NCBI RefSeq assembly: GCF_027920545.1
Contig: NZ_CP115859.1
Location: forward strand, 1,550,001-1,614,000
Origin: Chryseobacterium camelliae
GTDB lineage: Bacteria; Bacteroidota; Bacteroidia; Flavobacteriales; Weeksellaceae
Reading direction: 5' to 3'
DNA length: 64,000 nucleotides
Part shown: positions 54,442 through 63,733 of the stretch, in pieces
How the letters are laid out: each line of letters opens with the position of its first letter
Position numbering within the stretch: position 1 is the first letter of the stretch
Program-made: the position numbers and the translations under genes
Notes under the pieces: model-generated
Told to the model about the DNA's origin: nothing
Databases searched by the model: none
Seen by the model: the letters and a program-made list of their open reading frames with translations, nothing else

Positions 54442-56103
54442 ATGAATGCGCTAAAAACCTTAAACCCTTATTTTTGGAAACACAAAATATTATTATTTTG
54501 GGGAGTACTATTCATCATTGCCAGTAATTTTTTCAATATATATAAAGTTCAGTTTGTTGGAAAATCGGTAGATGAGCTTACAAAAAACGGGAATCTCGGT
54601 TTCAATCAGCAGGTTTTGATTTATGTTGCCATTATTGTCGGCTGTTCTTTATTAACCGGATTTTTCACTTTTATGATGCGTCAGACCATTATTGTTGCAT
54701 CCAGAAGAATTGAATATGAACTTAAAAATAAAATCTACAGGCATTACCAGGATTTATCTTTAACGGATTATAAGCAAACCACCATCGGTGATCTGATGAA
54801 CAGATTAAGCGAAGATGTTGTTGCCGTAAGAATGTATTTAGGTCCCGGCGTAATGTATGTTGCGAATTTGATTGTTCTTGTTATTATCACAGCGATTTAT
54901 ATGATAAAAACAGATGTTTCAATGACACTCTGGACATTACTTCCTCTTCCCATTTTATCATACGCCATATATAAGGTAAGTTCGATCATTAATAAAAAGT
55001 CGAAAATCATGCAGAAAAGCCAGTCTGGAATTTCTACTTTTGTTCAGGACAGCTTTTCAGGAATACGTGTCGTAAAGTTTTTTGCCAAAGAAAAATACAT
55101 TGAAAGAAATTATGGTATAAAAGTAACCGATTATCAAAACAAAGCTCTTGATTTAGCAAAAACAGAGGCGTATTTCTTTACGATCATCTTATTTGTAATT
55201 GGAATGCTAAATGTTGCCATTATTTTAATAGGAGGCCAGAAATACATTGACGGGCAATTAAGTATTGGTAAAATTGCAGATTTCTTCATGTATATCAATA
55301 CTTTGATTTTTCCTTTCTCAATGGTAGGCTGGGTAACTTCCGTTAACCAACGTGCAGAAGCTTCCATGCAAAGAATTAATGAATTCATGGATAAAAAATC
55401 TGAAATCATTAATAAAAACTTTGAAACCTATCCAATTAAAGGAGATATTGAGTTCAGAAACGTTTCTTATGTATATCCGAATACAGGAATCAAAGCATTA
55501 GAAAACTTAAGTTTTACCGTAAAGGCAGGAGAATCTTTAGCCATTATGGGAAAAACCGGAAGCGGAAAATCTACCATTGCTTTACTCCTTTCCAGACTGA
55601 TTGATCCTACCGAAGGTGAAATTTTAATTGACGGCAAAAATCTTAAGGAGCACAATTTGGTAAACTATAGAAATTTCGTAGGATACACTCCTCAGGAAAG
55701 CTATCTCTTCTCAGATTCCATTGAAAATAACATCGGTTTTGCAATTGACCATCCTACTCATGAAAAGGTGGTTGAATATGCTAAAATTGCTGATATCGAC
55801 AAAAATATCATCGAGTTTAAAGATCAGTATAAAACCCTGGTTGGCGAACGCGGAGTAATGCTTTCGGGAGGTCAGAAGCAAAGGATTTGTATCGCAAGAG
55901 CTTTAATTAAAGACCCGAATATTATCATTTTTGACGATTCTTTATCTGCTTTAGATACCGAAACCGAGCAGAATATTTTAGAAAATATTAGCAGAAAAAT
56001 CCATAACGCTACTTCCATAATTATCACACACAGAGAGTCTAGCGCACAAAGAGCAGATAAAATTATCAATCTTACTGAAATTACAAATTCTGTAACCGCT
56101 TAG
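54442..56103 (+). CDS. ABC transporter with fused membrane and ATPase domains
   Basis: 553 residues, a half-transporter that should act as a dimer. Six membrane segments (about 15-310) followed by an ATP-binding domain: Walker A GKTGSGKST (about residue 372), Q-loop GYTPQESYLFSD, signature LSGGQKQR, Walker B IIIFDDSLSALD, and the H-loop histidine in IIITHRESS. It resembles multidrug/lipid exporters of the MsbA/LmrA type. The substrate is not known. It is divergent from nusB. Confidence 0.9.
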   Translation: MNALKTLNPYFWKHKILLFWGVLFIIASNFFNIYKVQFVGKSVDELTKNGNLGFNQQVLIYVAIIVGCSLLTGFFTFMMRQTIIVASRRIEYELKNKIYRHYQDLSLTDYKQTTIGDLMNRLSEDVVAVRMYLGPGVMYVANLIVLVIITAIYMIKTDVSMTLWTLLPLPILSYAIYKVSSIINKKSKIMQKSQSGISTFVQDSFSGIRVVKFFAKEKYIERNYGIKVTDYQNKALDLAKTEAYFFTIILFVIGMLNVAIILIGGQKYIDGQLSIGKIADFFMYINTLIFPFSMVGWVTSVNQRAEASMQRINEFMDKKSEIINKNFETYPIKGDIEFRNVSYVYPNTGIKALENLSFTVKAGESLAIMGKTGSGKSTIALLLSRLIDPTEGEILIDGKNLKEHNLVNYRNFVGYTPQESYLFSDSIENNIGFAIDHPTHEKVVEYAKIADIDKNIIEFKDQYKTLVGERGVMLSGGQKQRICIARALIKDPNIIIFDDSLSALDTETEQNILENISRKIHNATSIIITHRESSAQRADKIINLTEITNSVTA

Positions 56104-56144
56104 CCGTTTCGTTCTCAATTGTTAAATAAATCATAAAAAAAATT

Positions 56145-56173
56145 TTGTGATTAAAAGAAAACTTTTATATTTG
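56145..56173 (+). promoter_or_regulatory. Predicted promoter of the PUR-family gene
   Basis: TATATTTG (56166-56173) with TTG (56145-56147) 18 bases upstream, an exact consensus fit, 29 bases before the ATG. Confidence 0.6.
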
Positions 56174-56202
56174 TTCTTAACAAGATTAAAAAATATCTAA
56201 CA

Positions 56203-56538
56203 ATGAGTGAATACAAGGAACGCCATGAAAATGAAATTTTCACAAAGGTGTTAAAAGCAGGGAGAAGAACTTATTTCTTTGATGTGCGTGAGACGAAAGC
56301 AGGAGATTATTATCTTACGATTACCGAGAGCAAAAAGAATTTCGGAGAAAATGGGGAAGCCACATTTGAGAAACATAAAATCTATCTTTACAAAGAAGAT
56401 TTTAAAAGTTTTCAGGAGATGTTTAATGAATCCACAGATTTCATCATTAACGAGAAGGGTGAGGATGTAATATCAGAAAAACATGACAAAGACTTCAAAA
56501 GTAAATCTTTCACAATAGATTCTGACGACGAAGTTTAA
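56203..56538 (+). CDS. PUR-family (DUF3276) DNA/RNA-binding protein
   Basis: 111 residues. A single PUR repeat domain: IFTKVLKAGRRTYFFDVRET, YYLTITESKK, HKIYLYKEDFKSFQEMF, followed by an acidic tail. Relatives include the Borrelia Bpur/PUR-alpha-like protein, which binds single-stranded DNA and RNA as a dimer. Widespread in Bacteroidota. It has a strong promoter of its own and a terminator after it. The nucleic-acid target is unknown. Confidence 0.88.
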   Translation: MSEYKERHENEIFTKVLKAGRRTYFFDVRETKAGDYYLTITESKKNFGENGEATFEKHKIYLYKEDFKSFQEMFNESTDFIINEKGEDVISEKHDKDFKSKSFTIDSDDEV

Positions 56539-56560
56539 AAAAGAATACTAAAAAAACACA

Positions 56561-56585
56561 AGCATCTGAAAAAGGTGCTTTTTTT
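56561..56585 (+). terminator. Terminator of the PUR-family gene
   Basis: AGCATC / GGTGCT (one T:G) stem with a loop TGAAAAA, then a seven-T run. Confidence 0.7.
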
Positions 56586-56684
56586 GTACCCAACAGCCAG
56601 ATAATTAAAATTTTTAACTAAAAATATTTAGATTAATTAACAATTTAAGTGTTGCAATTTGCACTATCAAATGCTGTAAAATAA

Positions 56685-56713
56685 AAAAGTACACTTTTAA
56701 AAAGTGTACTTTT
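56685..56713 (-). terminator. Terminator of tRNA-His
   Basis: AAAAGTACACTTT / AAAGTGTACTTTT pair with almost no loop beyond a few A/T bases. It begins a few bases past the tRNA 3' end on the minus strand and is followed by a T run. Confidence 0.8.
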
Positions 56714-56717
56714 ATTG

Positions 56718-56792
<75 letters not shown>

Positions 56793-56804
56793 GTTTTGTG
56801 AGTG

Positions 56805-56834
56805 CAAATATAGAGAAGATTTTTTAATTACCAA
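56805..56834 (-). promoter_or_regulatory. Promoter of tRNA-His
   Basis: On the minus strand, TATATTTG (56805-56812) with TTG (56832-56834) 19 bases upstream, an exact consensus. The -33 element overlaps the last codons of bshB1. Confidence 0.65.
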
Positions 56835-57547
56835 ACTATTCCATCAAAATTTTTCAAAGAAATTAACTTTTCTGACGTAAATCCCTCAGCATAAGCAACT
56901 CCCGATAAACGCCCTAAATCCTGAGCTCGGTACGTTAAGCTCTCATAAAAGTCTTTTGATGTAATTGGCGTCTCCGGCTCTTTAGAAGTCGGATCATAAA
57001 ACTGAGTTTTGAAAGCCATACAAGCCGCAATCTTTTTATCCAAATGTTCAGAAATGTCAATACAGAATTCCGGTTCAATATTTTTCCATTGAATATAATG
57101 GAAAATATGCTTCGGCCTCCATACTTCCTGATTTTCTCCGTCGAGAACAGTTTCAATCTTTCTCAATCCTGCCAAAAAGCACGCATCCGACACTAATTTC
57201 GCTCCTTTTGCATGATCCGGATGTCTATCATCAATTGCATTCGCCAAGACGATTTCCGGGCGGTATTTGCGAACCATTTTTACAATCCTCATTTGATATT
57301 CTTCAGAATTCTCCAAAAAGCCATCTTTCATTCCAAGATTTTCTCTTGCTGTTACTCCAAGAATTCTTGCGGCATCCATTGCTTCAGCTTTTCTTGTCTC
57401 TTCGGTTCCTCTTGTTCCTAACTCCCCTTTTGTGAGGTCCACTATCACACAGGTTTTACCTTCAGAAATTAATTTAGCAATAGTTCCGCCACATCCCAAT
57501 TCTACATCATCAGGATGTGCTCCAAAAGCAAGTATATCTATTTTCAT
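56828..57547 (-). CDS. bshB1: Bacillithiol biosynthesis deacetylase BshB1
   Basis: 239 residues of the LmbE/PIG-L fold. Zinc motif AHPDDVELGCGGT at residues about 10-22, LTKGELGTRGT, ANAIDDRHPDHAKGA and a C-terminal EGFTSEKLISLKNF, matching BshB1. It removes the acetyl group from GlcNAc-malate, the second step in making the thiol bacillithiol. The other bsh genes are not in this window. It starts MKIDILAFG; tRNA-His follows 36 bases after its stop. Confidence 0.94.
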   Translation of the reverse strand: MKIDILAFGAHPDDVELGCGGTIAKLISEGKTCVIVDLTKGELGTRGTEETRKAEAMDAARILGVTARENLGMKDGFLENSEEYQMRIVKMVRKYRPEIVLANAIDDRHPDHAKGAKLVSDACFLAGLRKIETVLDGENQEVWRPKHIFHYIQWKNIEPEFCIDISEHLDKKIAACMAFKTQFYDPTSKEPETPITSKDFYESLTYRAQDLGRLSGVAYAEGFTSEKLISLKNFDGIVW

Positions 57548-57571
57548 ATCTCAAATATAAGATTTAAAACA

Positions 57572-57604
57572 AAAACTTCCCAAACGAAACGAATGGGAAG
57601 TTTT
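57572..57604 (-). terminator. Terminator of the TPR gene
   Basis: AAAACTTCCCA / TGGGAAGTTTT, an 11-bp perfect stem with an 11-base loop, between the TPR stop and bshB1. Confidence 0.8.
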
Positions 57605-57628
57605 AATATCTATAATTTAAATTTTAAA

Positions 57629-59260
57629 TTACTTGTTGATCTCTGCATTCAATTTTACAGCATCCTGGTAAGTAGGATCCAATTGAACAGATTTAGCTAC
57701 ATAATCTTTTGCTTTTGCCAAATCTGAATCTTTGCTCATATAAGCTACCGCAAAATAAGCATAAGCAAGAGTTTGCTTATTAGCCTCCTTATCTGCAGGT
57801 TTTACTGTATTAATGAATTTTTCATAAGCCATTTTTGCAGCATCATTATTTCCTGCCTGTTGGTAAGAATATCCTTGGCTGTAATACGCAGGAGCCCAGT
57901 CTGGAAGAAGGGCACTCATTTTCTGCCAAGTAACGATGGCTCCGTTCCAGTTTTTAACATCCTGATAAGCCGTTGCTAATCTAAATAAAGCATCCGAATC
58001 CTGTCCGTTTGCAGCCACTTGCTTTTTAAGCGCTTCAATCGTTGGGTTTGTCGGTCCAGCATCTACATCAGCCTGAGAAGCTCCTCCTCCTGAAATCTTC
58101 ATCAATTCCATATCCCACTTCATTGTTTCGTCTTTAGCCGCTTTTGCAATTGCAATTTTTTGCTGAGCTTCAGTTGTTAAAGCAGTTTTCTTAGCAGCAT
58201 CTTTTTCAGTTTTTGCTAATCCGGCTGCGATCAAACCTTGTAATCCCTGATCTGCCGGCTGAACTCTAGATTTCTCTGCCTGAGCAACAAAACTATCCAT
58301 ATTTTGTTTTGCTTCAGTATAATTTCCATTGGCAAATAACTGATAAGCTCTTAACTTAAACTTAATAGGGTCATTGATTTTATCAAAGATTTTATCTAAA
58401 ACTTGTTTAGAGTTTACATAATCATCATTGGTAAAATATAATTTTGAAATCTCCAATTGAGTGTAAGGATCTTCATCTGCATATTTTGTATAGTTAATAA
58501 GATCCTGTGTTGCTTTAGCGTTTTCTTGATATCTTATATTGTAAGCCGCCAATGCCTTATAAGCCGGAGCATAAGTAGGATCTGTAACTACAGCTTTATC
58601 TAAACTCTCTTTCGCTTGTTTCCATAATTGAGCAGCCATCCACAAAGTTCCGATTCTGGTATAAACAGATGCTTTATTTTTAGCTAATGGTAATGCTTTA
58701 TCATAAGCCGTCATTGCATCTCCGGGAATTCTCTTTAGTCTGTAAGCATCCCCTAACGTATAAAAATAATTAGCAGGAACACCTTTTCTCTGTGCTTTTT
58801 CAACAGCTTTGTTCAAATAATCAATAGCAAGATCAGGAGCATTATTTTTTTCAAACAATGTTAAAGCCTCTGCTGCTCTGAAAAGAACTTCAGCATCTTT
58901 TTCTTTTGAATCTGCAACTATTTTCTGAATTTCAGCAATTGCAGATTTGTCACCTTTTCCTAATTTAACGCTAGCCAAGCCAATTTTATTTAAATAGCTT
59001 TTACCGTCAGCTGCTAATCCTTTATTAAAGTTTTCAGTAGCTGCCGCAAAATCGGGCTCACCTTGTCTAAGGAAAGTATTTCCTAAGTAAAAATAGTTTT
59101 CTGCTGTAGGCTCTTTAGCAATCATTTGAGTGAAATTGGTTTTTGCCTGAGCAAATTTATCACTATCTATACTGTTGACACCATCCTGCAACGTCTGTGC
59201 TGTTGCAAAGCTGGTCAAAAATACCACTGCTGCTCCTAAAGCAATCTTTTTTACATTCAT
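57629..59260 (-). CDS. Periplasmic tetratricopeptide-repeat protein
   Basis: 543 residues from the ATG at 59260 (MNVKKIALGAAVVFLTS, signal peptide to ATAQ); the ATG at 59278 would put MKDIMI in front of the signal. The mature protein is almost wholly helical with at least eight TPR units, e.g. AENYFYLGNTFLRQGEPDFA, VYTRIGTLWMAAQLWKQAKE and APAYYSQGYSYQQAGNNDAA. TPRs are protein-binding scaffolds. It is the last of a same-strand run after the tonB operon and the PstS-like gene, so it may work at the envelope with them, but no direct evidence of this. Confidence 0.87.
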   Translation of the reverse strand: MNVKKIALGAAVVFLTSFATAQTLQDGVNSIDSDKFAQAKTNFTQMIAKEPTAENYFYLGNTFLRQGEPDFAAATENFNKGLAADGKSYLNKIGLASVKLGKGDKSAIAEIQKIVADSKEKDAEVLFRAAEALTLFEKNNAPDLAIDYLNKAVEKAQRKGVPANYFYTLGDAYRLKRIPGDAMTAYDKALPLAKNKASVYTRIGTLWMAAQLWKQAKESLDKAVVTDPTYAPAYKALAAYNIRYQENAKATQDLINYTKYADEDPYTQLEISKLYFTNDDYVNSKQVLDKIFDKINDPIKFKLRAYQLFANGNYTEAKQNMDSFVAQAEKSRVQPADQGLQGLIAAGLAKTEKDAAKKTALTTEAQQKIAIAKAAKDETMKWDMELMKISGGGASQADVDAGPTNPTIEALKKQVAANGQDSDALFRLATAYQDVKNWNGAIVTWQKMSALLPDWAPAYYSQGYSYQQAGNNDAAKMAYEKFINTVKPADKEANKQTLAYAYFAVAYMSKDSDLAKAKDYVAKSVQLDPTYQDAVKLNAEINK

Positions 59261-59372
59261 AATCATTATATCTTTCATTTTATATTTGTAAATTAAAAAC
59301 TAGAATAATCTATAGACAATTTTCAGACCAAAATGACAAATTGATCTCATGAAAATTATTTATCAGAATTCT

Positions 59373-60245
59373 TTACCGCATTTGAACTTCTCTTTTGTAA
59401 ATATTATACGGTTGCAGACCTTCTTTCTGAACAATCATTTGTCCCAATTGTGTACACGAAAATCTTATAAAACCATTCGCAATATTAAAATTACCTTCAT
59501 TTGCTAAAAAGTACAGTATTCTGGTAAAAGGATATTTCATCTCCCTCATCCCGGCATAATCCGGTGTATACAGCTTTCCTTTATTTTCTACAGGAAGAAT
59601 TTTAACTTTATTTCTTAATTCGATAGAAGCCTGGTCGTAGGGACGGCTAAATGTATTCAACCCAATAACACCAATTTTATCAGGATATTTATTCAGTTCT
59701 TCGATAAGGTTTTTACTTCCCGGAATTACTGAAAATTTTAATTCTTTTGGCTCTTTATTAAGCTTTTGAGCTACGAAGTTTAAATTACTTGAGTTGGTTC
59801 CGTCAAAAATAAATTCTTTTTCTTCCGATTGTAAGCCTTTCTGAATCTCATCCATGGAAATGGATTCCTTAGACGAAGTATTCGGAACAACAAATACAAC
59901 CGCATCTGCAGCGAATTTAGCAGGCAGAAATTTTAATTCAACTTGCTTTTCATATTCTTTTATTTCATCGGGAGAAAGCTCTCTCGACATTACAACAATT
60001 CTTGCTTTATCATTCAATAAATCAAGAAACCCTAAATCTTCCTTTTTAGTAACTACTTTCAGTTTAGTCTCCGGATAATTGATCATATACCCTTCTGCTA
60101 ATGCTTCAGTAACACTTTGAAATGACTCATCGGTAAGAATGGTAAGATCTCCTTTATTGTAAGACGGCGAACTTTCATTTTTCTTCGAACAGCCTGAAAG
60201 AATAGTTATACAAACGAGAAGAACTATTTTAAAAGGATTATTCAT
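59373..60245 (-). CDS. PstS-like phosphate-binding-type lipoprotein
   Basis: 290 residues. Lipoprotein signal MNNPFKIVLLVCITILSGC (Cys19). The rest is a two-lobed periplasmic binding fold: LTILTDESFQSVTEALAEGY, ARIVVMSRELSPDEIKEYE, DAVVFVVPNTSS, and a late FTRILYFLANEG. Related to PstS and other solute-binding proteins of phosphate ABC importers. No pstCAB genes are nearby; instead it follows tonB and overlaps by eight bases a small membrane protein gene. The ligand, and whether it serves an ABC importer, are open. Confidence 0.82.
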   Translation of the reverse strand: MNNPFKIVLLVCITILSGCSKKNESSPSYNKGDLTILTDESFQSVTEALAEGYMINYPETKLKVVTKKEDLGFLDLLNDKARIVVMSRELSPDEIKEYEKQVELKFLPAKFAADAVVFVVPNTSSKESISMDEIQKGLQSEEKEFIFDGTNSSNLNFVAQKLNKEPKELKFSVIPGSKNLIEELNKYPDKIGVIGLNTFSRPYDQASIELRNKVKILPVENKGKLYTPDYAGMREMKYPFTRILYFLANEGNFNIANGFIRFSCTQLGQMIVQKEGLQPYNIYKREVQMR

Positions 60246-60432
60246 CTTTATTTTTTTTTAGTTGGGATATGGCTCTGAAAATTCTGAATATCCCGTAAAG
60301 TACCAAGACAACACCTAACGGATAGGCAATTGTAGGCTCTAAGGTAACCACGAAAAATTTGTAAATAATTACAACGATTCCTAAAACGATATAAAAAAAT
60401 CCTGTTATTAAGGATAACCACTTGAACATCAT
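60238..60432 (-). CDS. Small two-span membrane protein
   Basis: 64 residues: two hydrophobic segments (about 5-25 and 35-53) and a basic tail FRAISQLKKNKDE. It overlaps the PstS-like gene by eight bases, so the pair is translationally coupled. A TATTTTTG element (60437-60444) lies five bases upstream of the start. Function unknown. Confidence 0.75.
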   Translation of the reverse strand: MMFKWLSLITGFFYIVLGIVVIIYKFFVVTLEPTIAYPLGVVLVLYGIFRIFRAISQLKKNKDE

Positions 60433-60436
60433 ATGA

Positions 60437-60444
60437 CAAAAATA
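60437..60444 (-). promoter_or_regulatory. Predicted -7 element of the small membrane protein/PstS-like pair
   Basis: TATTTTTG on the minus strand, five bases from the ATG; together with the terminator at 60456-60484 it separates this pair from the tonB operon. Confidence 0.45.
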
Positions 60445-60455
60445 CCAAAAAAAAT

Positions 60456-60484
60456 AAAAAGAGAAGCATTTGCTTCTCTTTTTT
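60456..60484 (-). terminator. Terminator of the exbB-exbD-exbD-tonB operon
   Basis: AAGAGAAGCA / TGCTTCTCTT stem with a two-base loop, flanked by A and T runs, 29 bases after the tonB stop. Confidence 0.85.
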
Positions 60485-60512
60485 AGATATTATTTAATTA
60501 TTAATAATTAAA

Positions 60513-61355
60513 TTATTCCGGTGGTTGCATTGCAAGTGGCAATCTATATCTGTAACGTACAGACTGACCATTAATCTTGGCAGGCGCCCATTTGTTTTTA
60601 ATTGACTTAACAGTTCTAACTGCTTCAGCATTAAAGTCTGAGTTAGATCCAGAAACTTTAACGTCTGTAATACTTCCGTCTCTTTCAACAACGAAGGTAA
60701 CTTCTCCTTTTACCACACCATCAGCTCCCTCGATCGCAGAAGTATCAAAGTTTTCTCCTACTTTCTTTCTGAAGGCATTGATACCTCCTGGGAATTCTGC
60801 TGTTTGCTCAACCTCCGTGTAAACTTGCGTCTCACTTACCTGAGGTTTAACCTCAGCAGTTGAAGCTTTAGTTCCTGTTGAAGGTGGTGGCGGTGGTGGA
60901 GTATAAGCCGGAGCTTTTACCCCCTCCTGATTATTCAATCCAGTGGTAGTTTCTAATTGCTTAGAAATTGGCGGCGGTGGAGTTTCAATTTTTGGAGCTT
61001 TTACCGGCTCCGGAACCACGTTCTGAATTACCTCAATTTTTTCCTCTTTTGGTGGTGGAGGTGGTGGAGGTGGTTCTTTTTCCTTTGGCTGCTCAATGAT
61101 TTTATCTTCCTGAAGAATCTCTACCAAATCTGCCTTCACTTCTTGTTTAGGTGGTTCAGTAAGTCTTTTAATTGTTAGATAAATAAAAGGAGACAAAGCT
61201 GCAATAAGGAATAATGCTGTTCCAACGATGAAAGATTTTGTCAGAAGTTTTGGGTACTGATGTCTTAAATCGTATGCACCATATTCCTTGTTTCTATTTT
61301 CAAATACAATCTCGTCTAAAGTAAGACTAGGATCGTATACATTTTCATTTGCCAT
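60513..61355 (-). CDS. tonB: TonB energy-transducing protein
   Basis: 280 residues. A short cytoplasmic part with FENRNKEYGAYDLR, one membrane segment (about 36-57, FIVGTALFLIAALSPFIYL), a Pro/Glu/Lys-rich periplasmic linker (about 85-165, several PPPPPP stretches), and a C-terminal TonB domain (about 195-278) with FPGGINAFRKKVGENFDTS and VKSIKNKWAPAKINGQSVRYRYRLP beginning with the same fold as known TonB_C domains. It links proton motive force from ExbB/ExbD to outer-membrane receptors. Last gene of the operon. Confidence 0.93.
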   Translation of the reverse strand: MANENVYDPSLTLDEIVFENRNKEYGAYDLRHQYPKLLTKSFIVGTALFLIAALSPFIYLTIKRLTEPPKQEVKADLVEILQEDKIIEQPKEKEPPPPPPPPKEEKIEVIQNVVPEPVKAPKIETPPPPISKQLETTTGLNNQEGVKAPAYTPPPPPPSTGTKASTAEVKPQVSETQVYTEVEQTAEFPGGINAFRKKVGENFDTSAIEGADGVVKGEVTFVVERDGSITDVKVSGSNSDFNAEAVRTVKSIKNKWAPAKINGQSVRYRYRLPLAMQPPE

Positions 61356-61379
61356 AGATTTACAATTTTATGGTTTAAA

Positions 61380-61952
61380 TTACTTTGTAGCCGGTGCAGC
61401 AGGAGCTCCTGAATTACCTACTTTCTTGTCGTAAATCGCTTTTTCCCAAGGCTTAAGATCAGTAACACCGTACTGCTCACTCTTAGTAATAGCCATTTCG
61501 TCAAGGATATCTACAAAGTTTTTATATACAGCATCGTCAGTCGGTTTGATAATCACAGTAAATTTTGTTTTATCTGCCGCATTTGCTTTTGCCTGCTCAA
61601 TTACTTTTCTAATTCCTTCTCTGTCAAAAGAAGTTTCATTAAGATTTTGATCAGTTAGAGACGTATTGTCTTGCTGGTGCCAAAAAATCTTATTGTCCTT
61701 ACCTAATAATAAAGATATAGAGTTAGAAAGTTTAATTTCTGTTGGAGGTGGTTTTGGTGCATCAGGCTTTGGTTTTGCCGGAAGACCTAAATCCATCACA
61801 TTCGGTTTAGAGAATGTGGTTGTGAACATAAAGAAGGTAATCAATAGAAAACCCAAGTCCACCATCGGAGTCATATCGACTCTGGTACTCTGTTTCTTGG
61901 AACGTACCTTGCCGCCTTTGGCGCCCTTTTCCTGTACTTGTACTTCTGCCAT
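61380..61952 (-). CDS. exbD: ExbD/TolR family proton-channel protein (second copy)
   Basis: 190 residues. A basic N-terminus (KGGKVRSKKQSTRV) followed by DMTPMVDLGFLLITFFMFTT, the single ExbD membrane segment with its essential aspartate, then a periplasmic domain ending KPWEKAIYDKKVGN. It works with ExbB. It is 24 bases upstream of tonB and 12 after the other exbD. Confidence 0.92.
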   Translation of the reverse strand: MAEVQVQEKGAKGGKVRSKKQSTRVDMTPMVDLGFLLITFFMFTTTFSKPNVMDLGLPAKPKPDAPKPPPTEIKLSNSISLLLGKDNKIFWHQQDNTSLTDQNLNETSFDREGIRKVIEQAKANAADKTKFTVIIKPTDDAVYKNFVDILDEMAITKSEQYGVTDLKPWEKAIYDKKVGNSGAPAAPATK

Positions 61953-61964
61953 TTCTAAATGATA

Positions 61965-62573
61965 TTATTCATTAGGTTTACCTTCTTGTGATGTAATCAA
62001 CCAAAATTTAAGAAAATCAATATCTCTTAAACCCTCAAATAAGCTTTTCACTTTTGGATACTTTGTTGTAACGTCACCCTTGATTGCTAATTTGTAATCA
62101 GGATTTACGTTCAAACTTTCTTTTACCCAGTCTACTAACTGCTTATTTGTACTATCCATAGGAATCCCTGTAGGACTCTTAAAATTCTTTTGCTCGTCAT
62201 CTGGCAAATCAAGATAGCTCTTAAGCTGGTTCATAGGAACCCCAATCGCCTGTACTTTTTGGAATGCAGCTTTCTGGTTGTTGTCAAAAGTAATTCCATA
62301 CTTTTTTCCCATATTATCCAAAAGCTGTAGTCTCTCAGATGCATTTTCTACTGGCTGGAAATAAAATTTCCCGTCCGGAGTAGCGTTGATAGTCATCAAA
62401 CTTGCATCAGGAAGTAACTTCTCTGATATTGAAGATGGCGGTTTGATCTGCTCCACGTCAGGTTTTTTAAACTGAGTGGTCAAGATAAAGAACGTAAGTA
62501 GTAGGAACGCAACGTCACACATTGCCGTCATATCCGTAACTACTCCATGTCTTTTTGGTTTGACTCTCGCCAT
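61965..62573 (-). CDS. exbD: ExbD/TolR family proton-channel protein (first copy)
   Basis: 202 residues. MARVKPKRHG, then TDMTAMCDVAFLLLTFFILTT with the conserved aspartate, and a larger periplasmic domain (about 40-200) unlike that of the other ExbD. Two different ExbDs in one operon are usual in Bacteroidota. Confidence 0.92.
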   Translation of the reverse strand: MARVKPKRHGVVTDMTAMCDVAFLLLTFFILTTQFKKPDVEQIKPPSSISEKLLPDASLMTINATPDGKFYFQPVENASERLQLLDNMGKKYGITFDNNQKAAFQKVQAIGVPMNQLKSYLDLPDDEQKNFKSPTGIPMDSTNKQLVDWVKESLNVNPDYKLAIKGDVTTKYPKVKSLFEGLRDIDFLKFWLITSQEGKPNE

Positions 62574-62629
62574 TATTAATAATTTTTAATTAAACTTCTT
62601 TTTACTTACTGCAAATTCTTTGCTAATTC

Positions 62630-63493
62630 TTAGTTGAATTCAGCGAAAGATTGTTGGATGCTCATAGCGATCTCGTCGATCTTATAAGTTAATCCGTCAA
62701 TTTTAGAAGTAAAGAAGTTATAAAGGATGATAGCGATAGCAGAAGTACCAATACCTAATGCAGTGTTGATCAATGCTTCAGAGATACCTGTAGAAAGTGC
62801 AGCCGCGTCAGGAGTACCTCCACCAGAACCTAATGCGAAGAACGCCTTGATCATCCCGATTACCGTACCTAATAGTGCTACTAACGTTGCAACAGTACCT
62901 AAAGTAGAAAGGATCATCATGTTTTTCTCTAGCATTGGCATCTCAAGAGTTGTAGCCTCTTCGATCGCTTTATTAAGCGCTACCATTTTTTGCTCTTTGT
63001 TTAAAGTTGTATCGTGAGCTAGAGCTTTGTATGTAGTAAGACCTTCTTTTACTACGTTACCTACAGAACCTTCTTGTCTGTCGCACTCTTCTAAAGCTGC
63101 ATCGATCTTGTTTTGGTTAAGTAAGCTTCTTACTTGTACAACGAAGTTATCCAAGTTTCCTTTTCCTGCTGCCTTACCTAAAACGAAATATCTTTCAAAA
63201 GAGAAAACGATTACAGTAATCATGAAAGTAATCAAGATAGGTACGATAACCCCTCCTTTGTAGATAATTCCCAAAAACGAATCTGGATGAATGTCTTTTC
63301 CTTCAACATCTGAAAAAGCTACTGATCCTCCGCCAAGTTTTTCAGCATCTTTAAAATTCCCAGGGCTACCTAAAACGAATAAATAAATACAAATCCCTAT
63401 TACTAAGATGATAGGAATAATAACAGCCGGGTTTAAACCTCCTGTTTTTTTAGCAACTACTTGCTCATCATTTTTTGAAACATTCATTTCCAT
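62630..63493 (-). CDS. exbB: ExbB/TolQ/MotA family proton-channel protein
   Basis: 287 residues. Membrane segments near 22-42, 78-98, about 195-218 and 235-258. The TolQ/ExbB core includes ERYFVLGKAAG, LSTLGTVATLVALLGTVIGM and ISEALINTALGIGTSAIAIIL. It forms the pentameric stator with ExbD and drives TonB. First gene of the operon. Confidence 0.94.
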   Translation of the reverse strand: MEMNVSKNDEQVVAKKTGGLNPAVIIPIILVIGICIYLFVLGSPGNFKDAEKLGGGSVAFSDVEGKDIHPDSFLGIIYKGGVIVPILITFMITVIVFSFERYFVLGKAAGKGNLDNFVVQVRSLLNQNKIDAALEECDRQEGSVGNVVKEGLTTYKALAHDTTLNKEQKMVALNKAIEEATTLEMPMLEKNMMILSTLGTVATLVALLGTVIGMIKAFFALGSGGGTPDAAALSTGISEALINTALGIGTSAIAIILYNFFTSKIDGLTYKIDEIAMSIQQSFAEFN

Positions 63494-63733
63494 ATTTAAC
63501 TAAATTATATTGTTTTAAAATTTTTGAGGGTGTAAATTAAAGGCAAAATTAATTAAAATACAATTATTTTAAATAAACAATTTGCTTTTTTTTGATAGAG
63601 TTTTTTTGAATCAATTCCAAAATCTCAATTTTTTTTTATTTTTTTGGCAATATTATTTCATTTTAAATAATATATTGAAAATTTTAAAAAATTACCTCTA
63701 CTTTTTTTTTATTTTACCAATGTTAAATTTTAT
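63494..63733. other. AT-rich spacer between leuS and exbB
   Basis: 240 bases with long T and A runs and no gene. It contains TAATTTTG on the minus strand (63544-63551), a likely -7 element for exbB, and T-rich tracts just after the leuS stop. Confidence 0.5.
63544..63551 (-). promoter_or_regulatory. Predicted -7 element of the exbB operon
   Basis: TAATTTTG on the minus strand matches TAnnTTTG, 50 bases before exbB. No well-spaced TTG. Confidence 0.45.
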
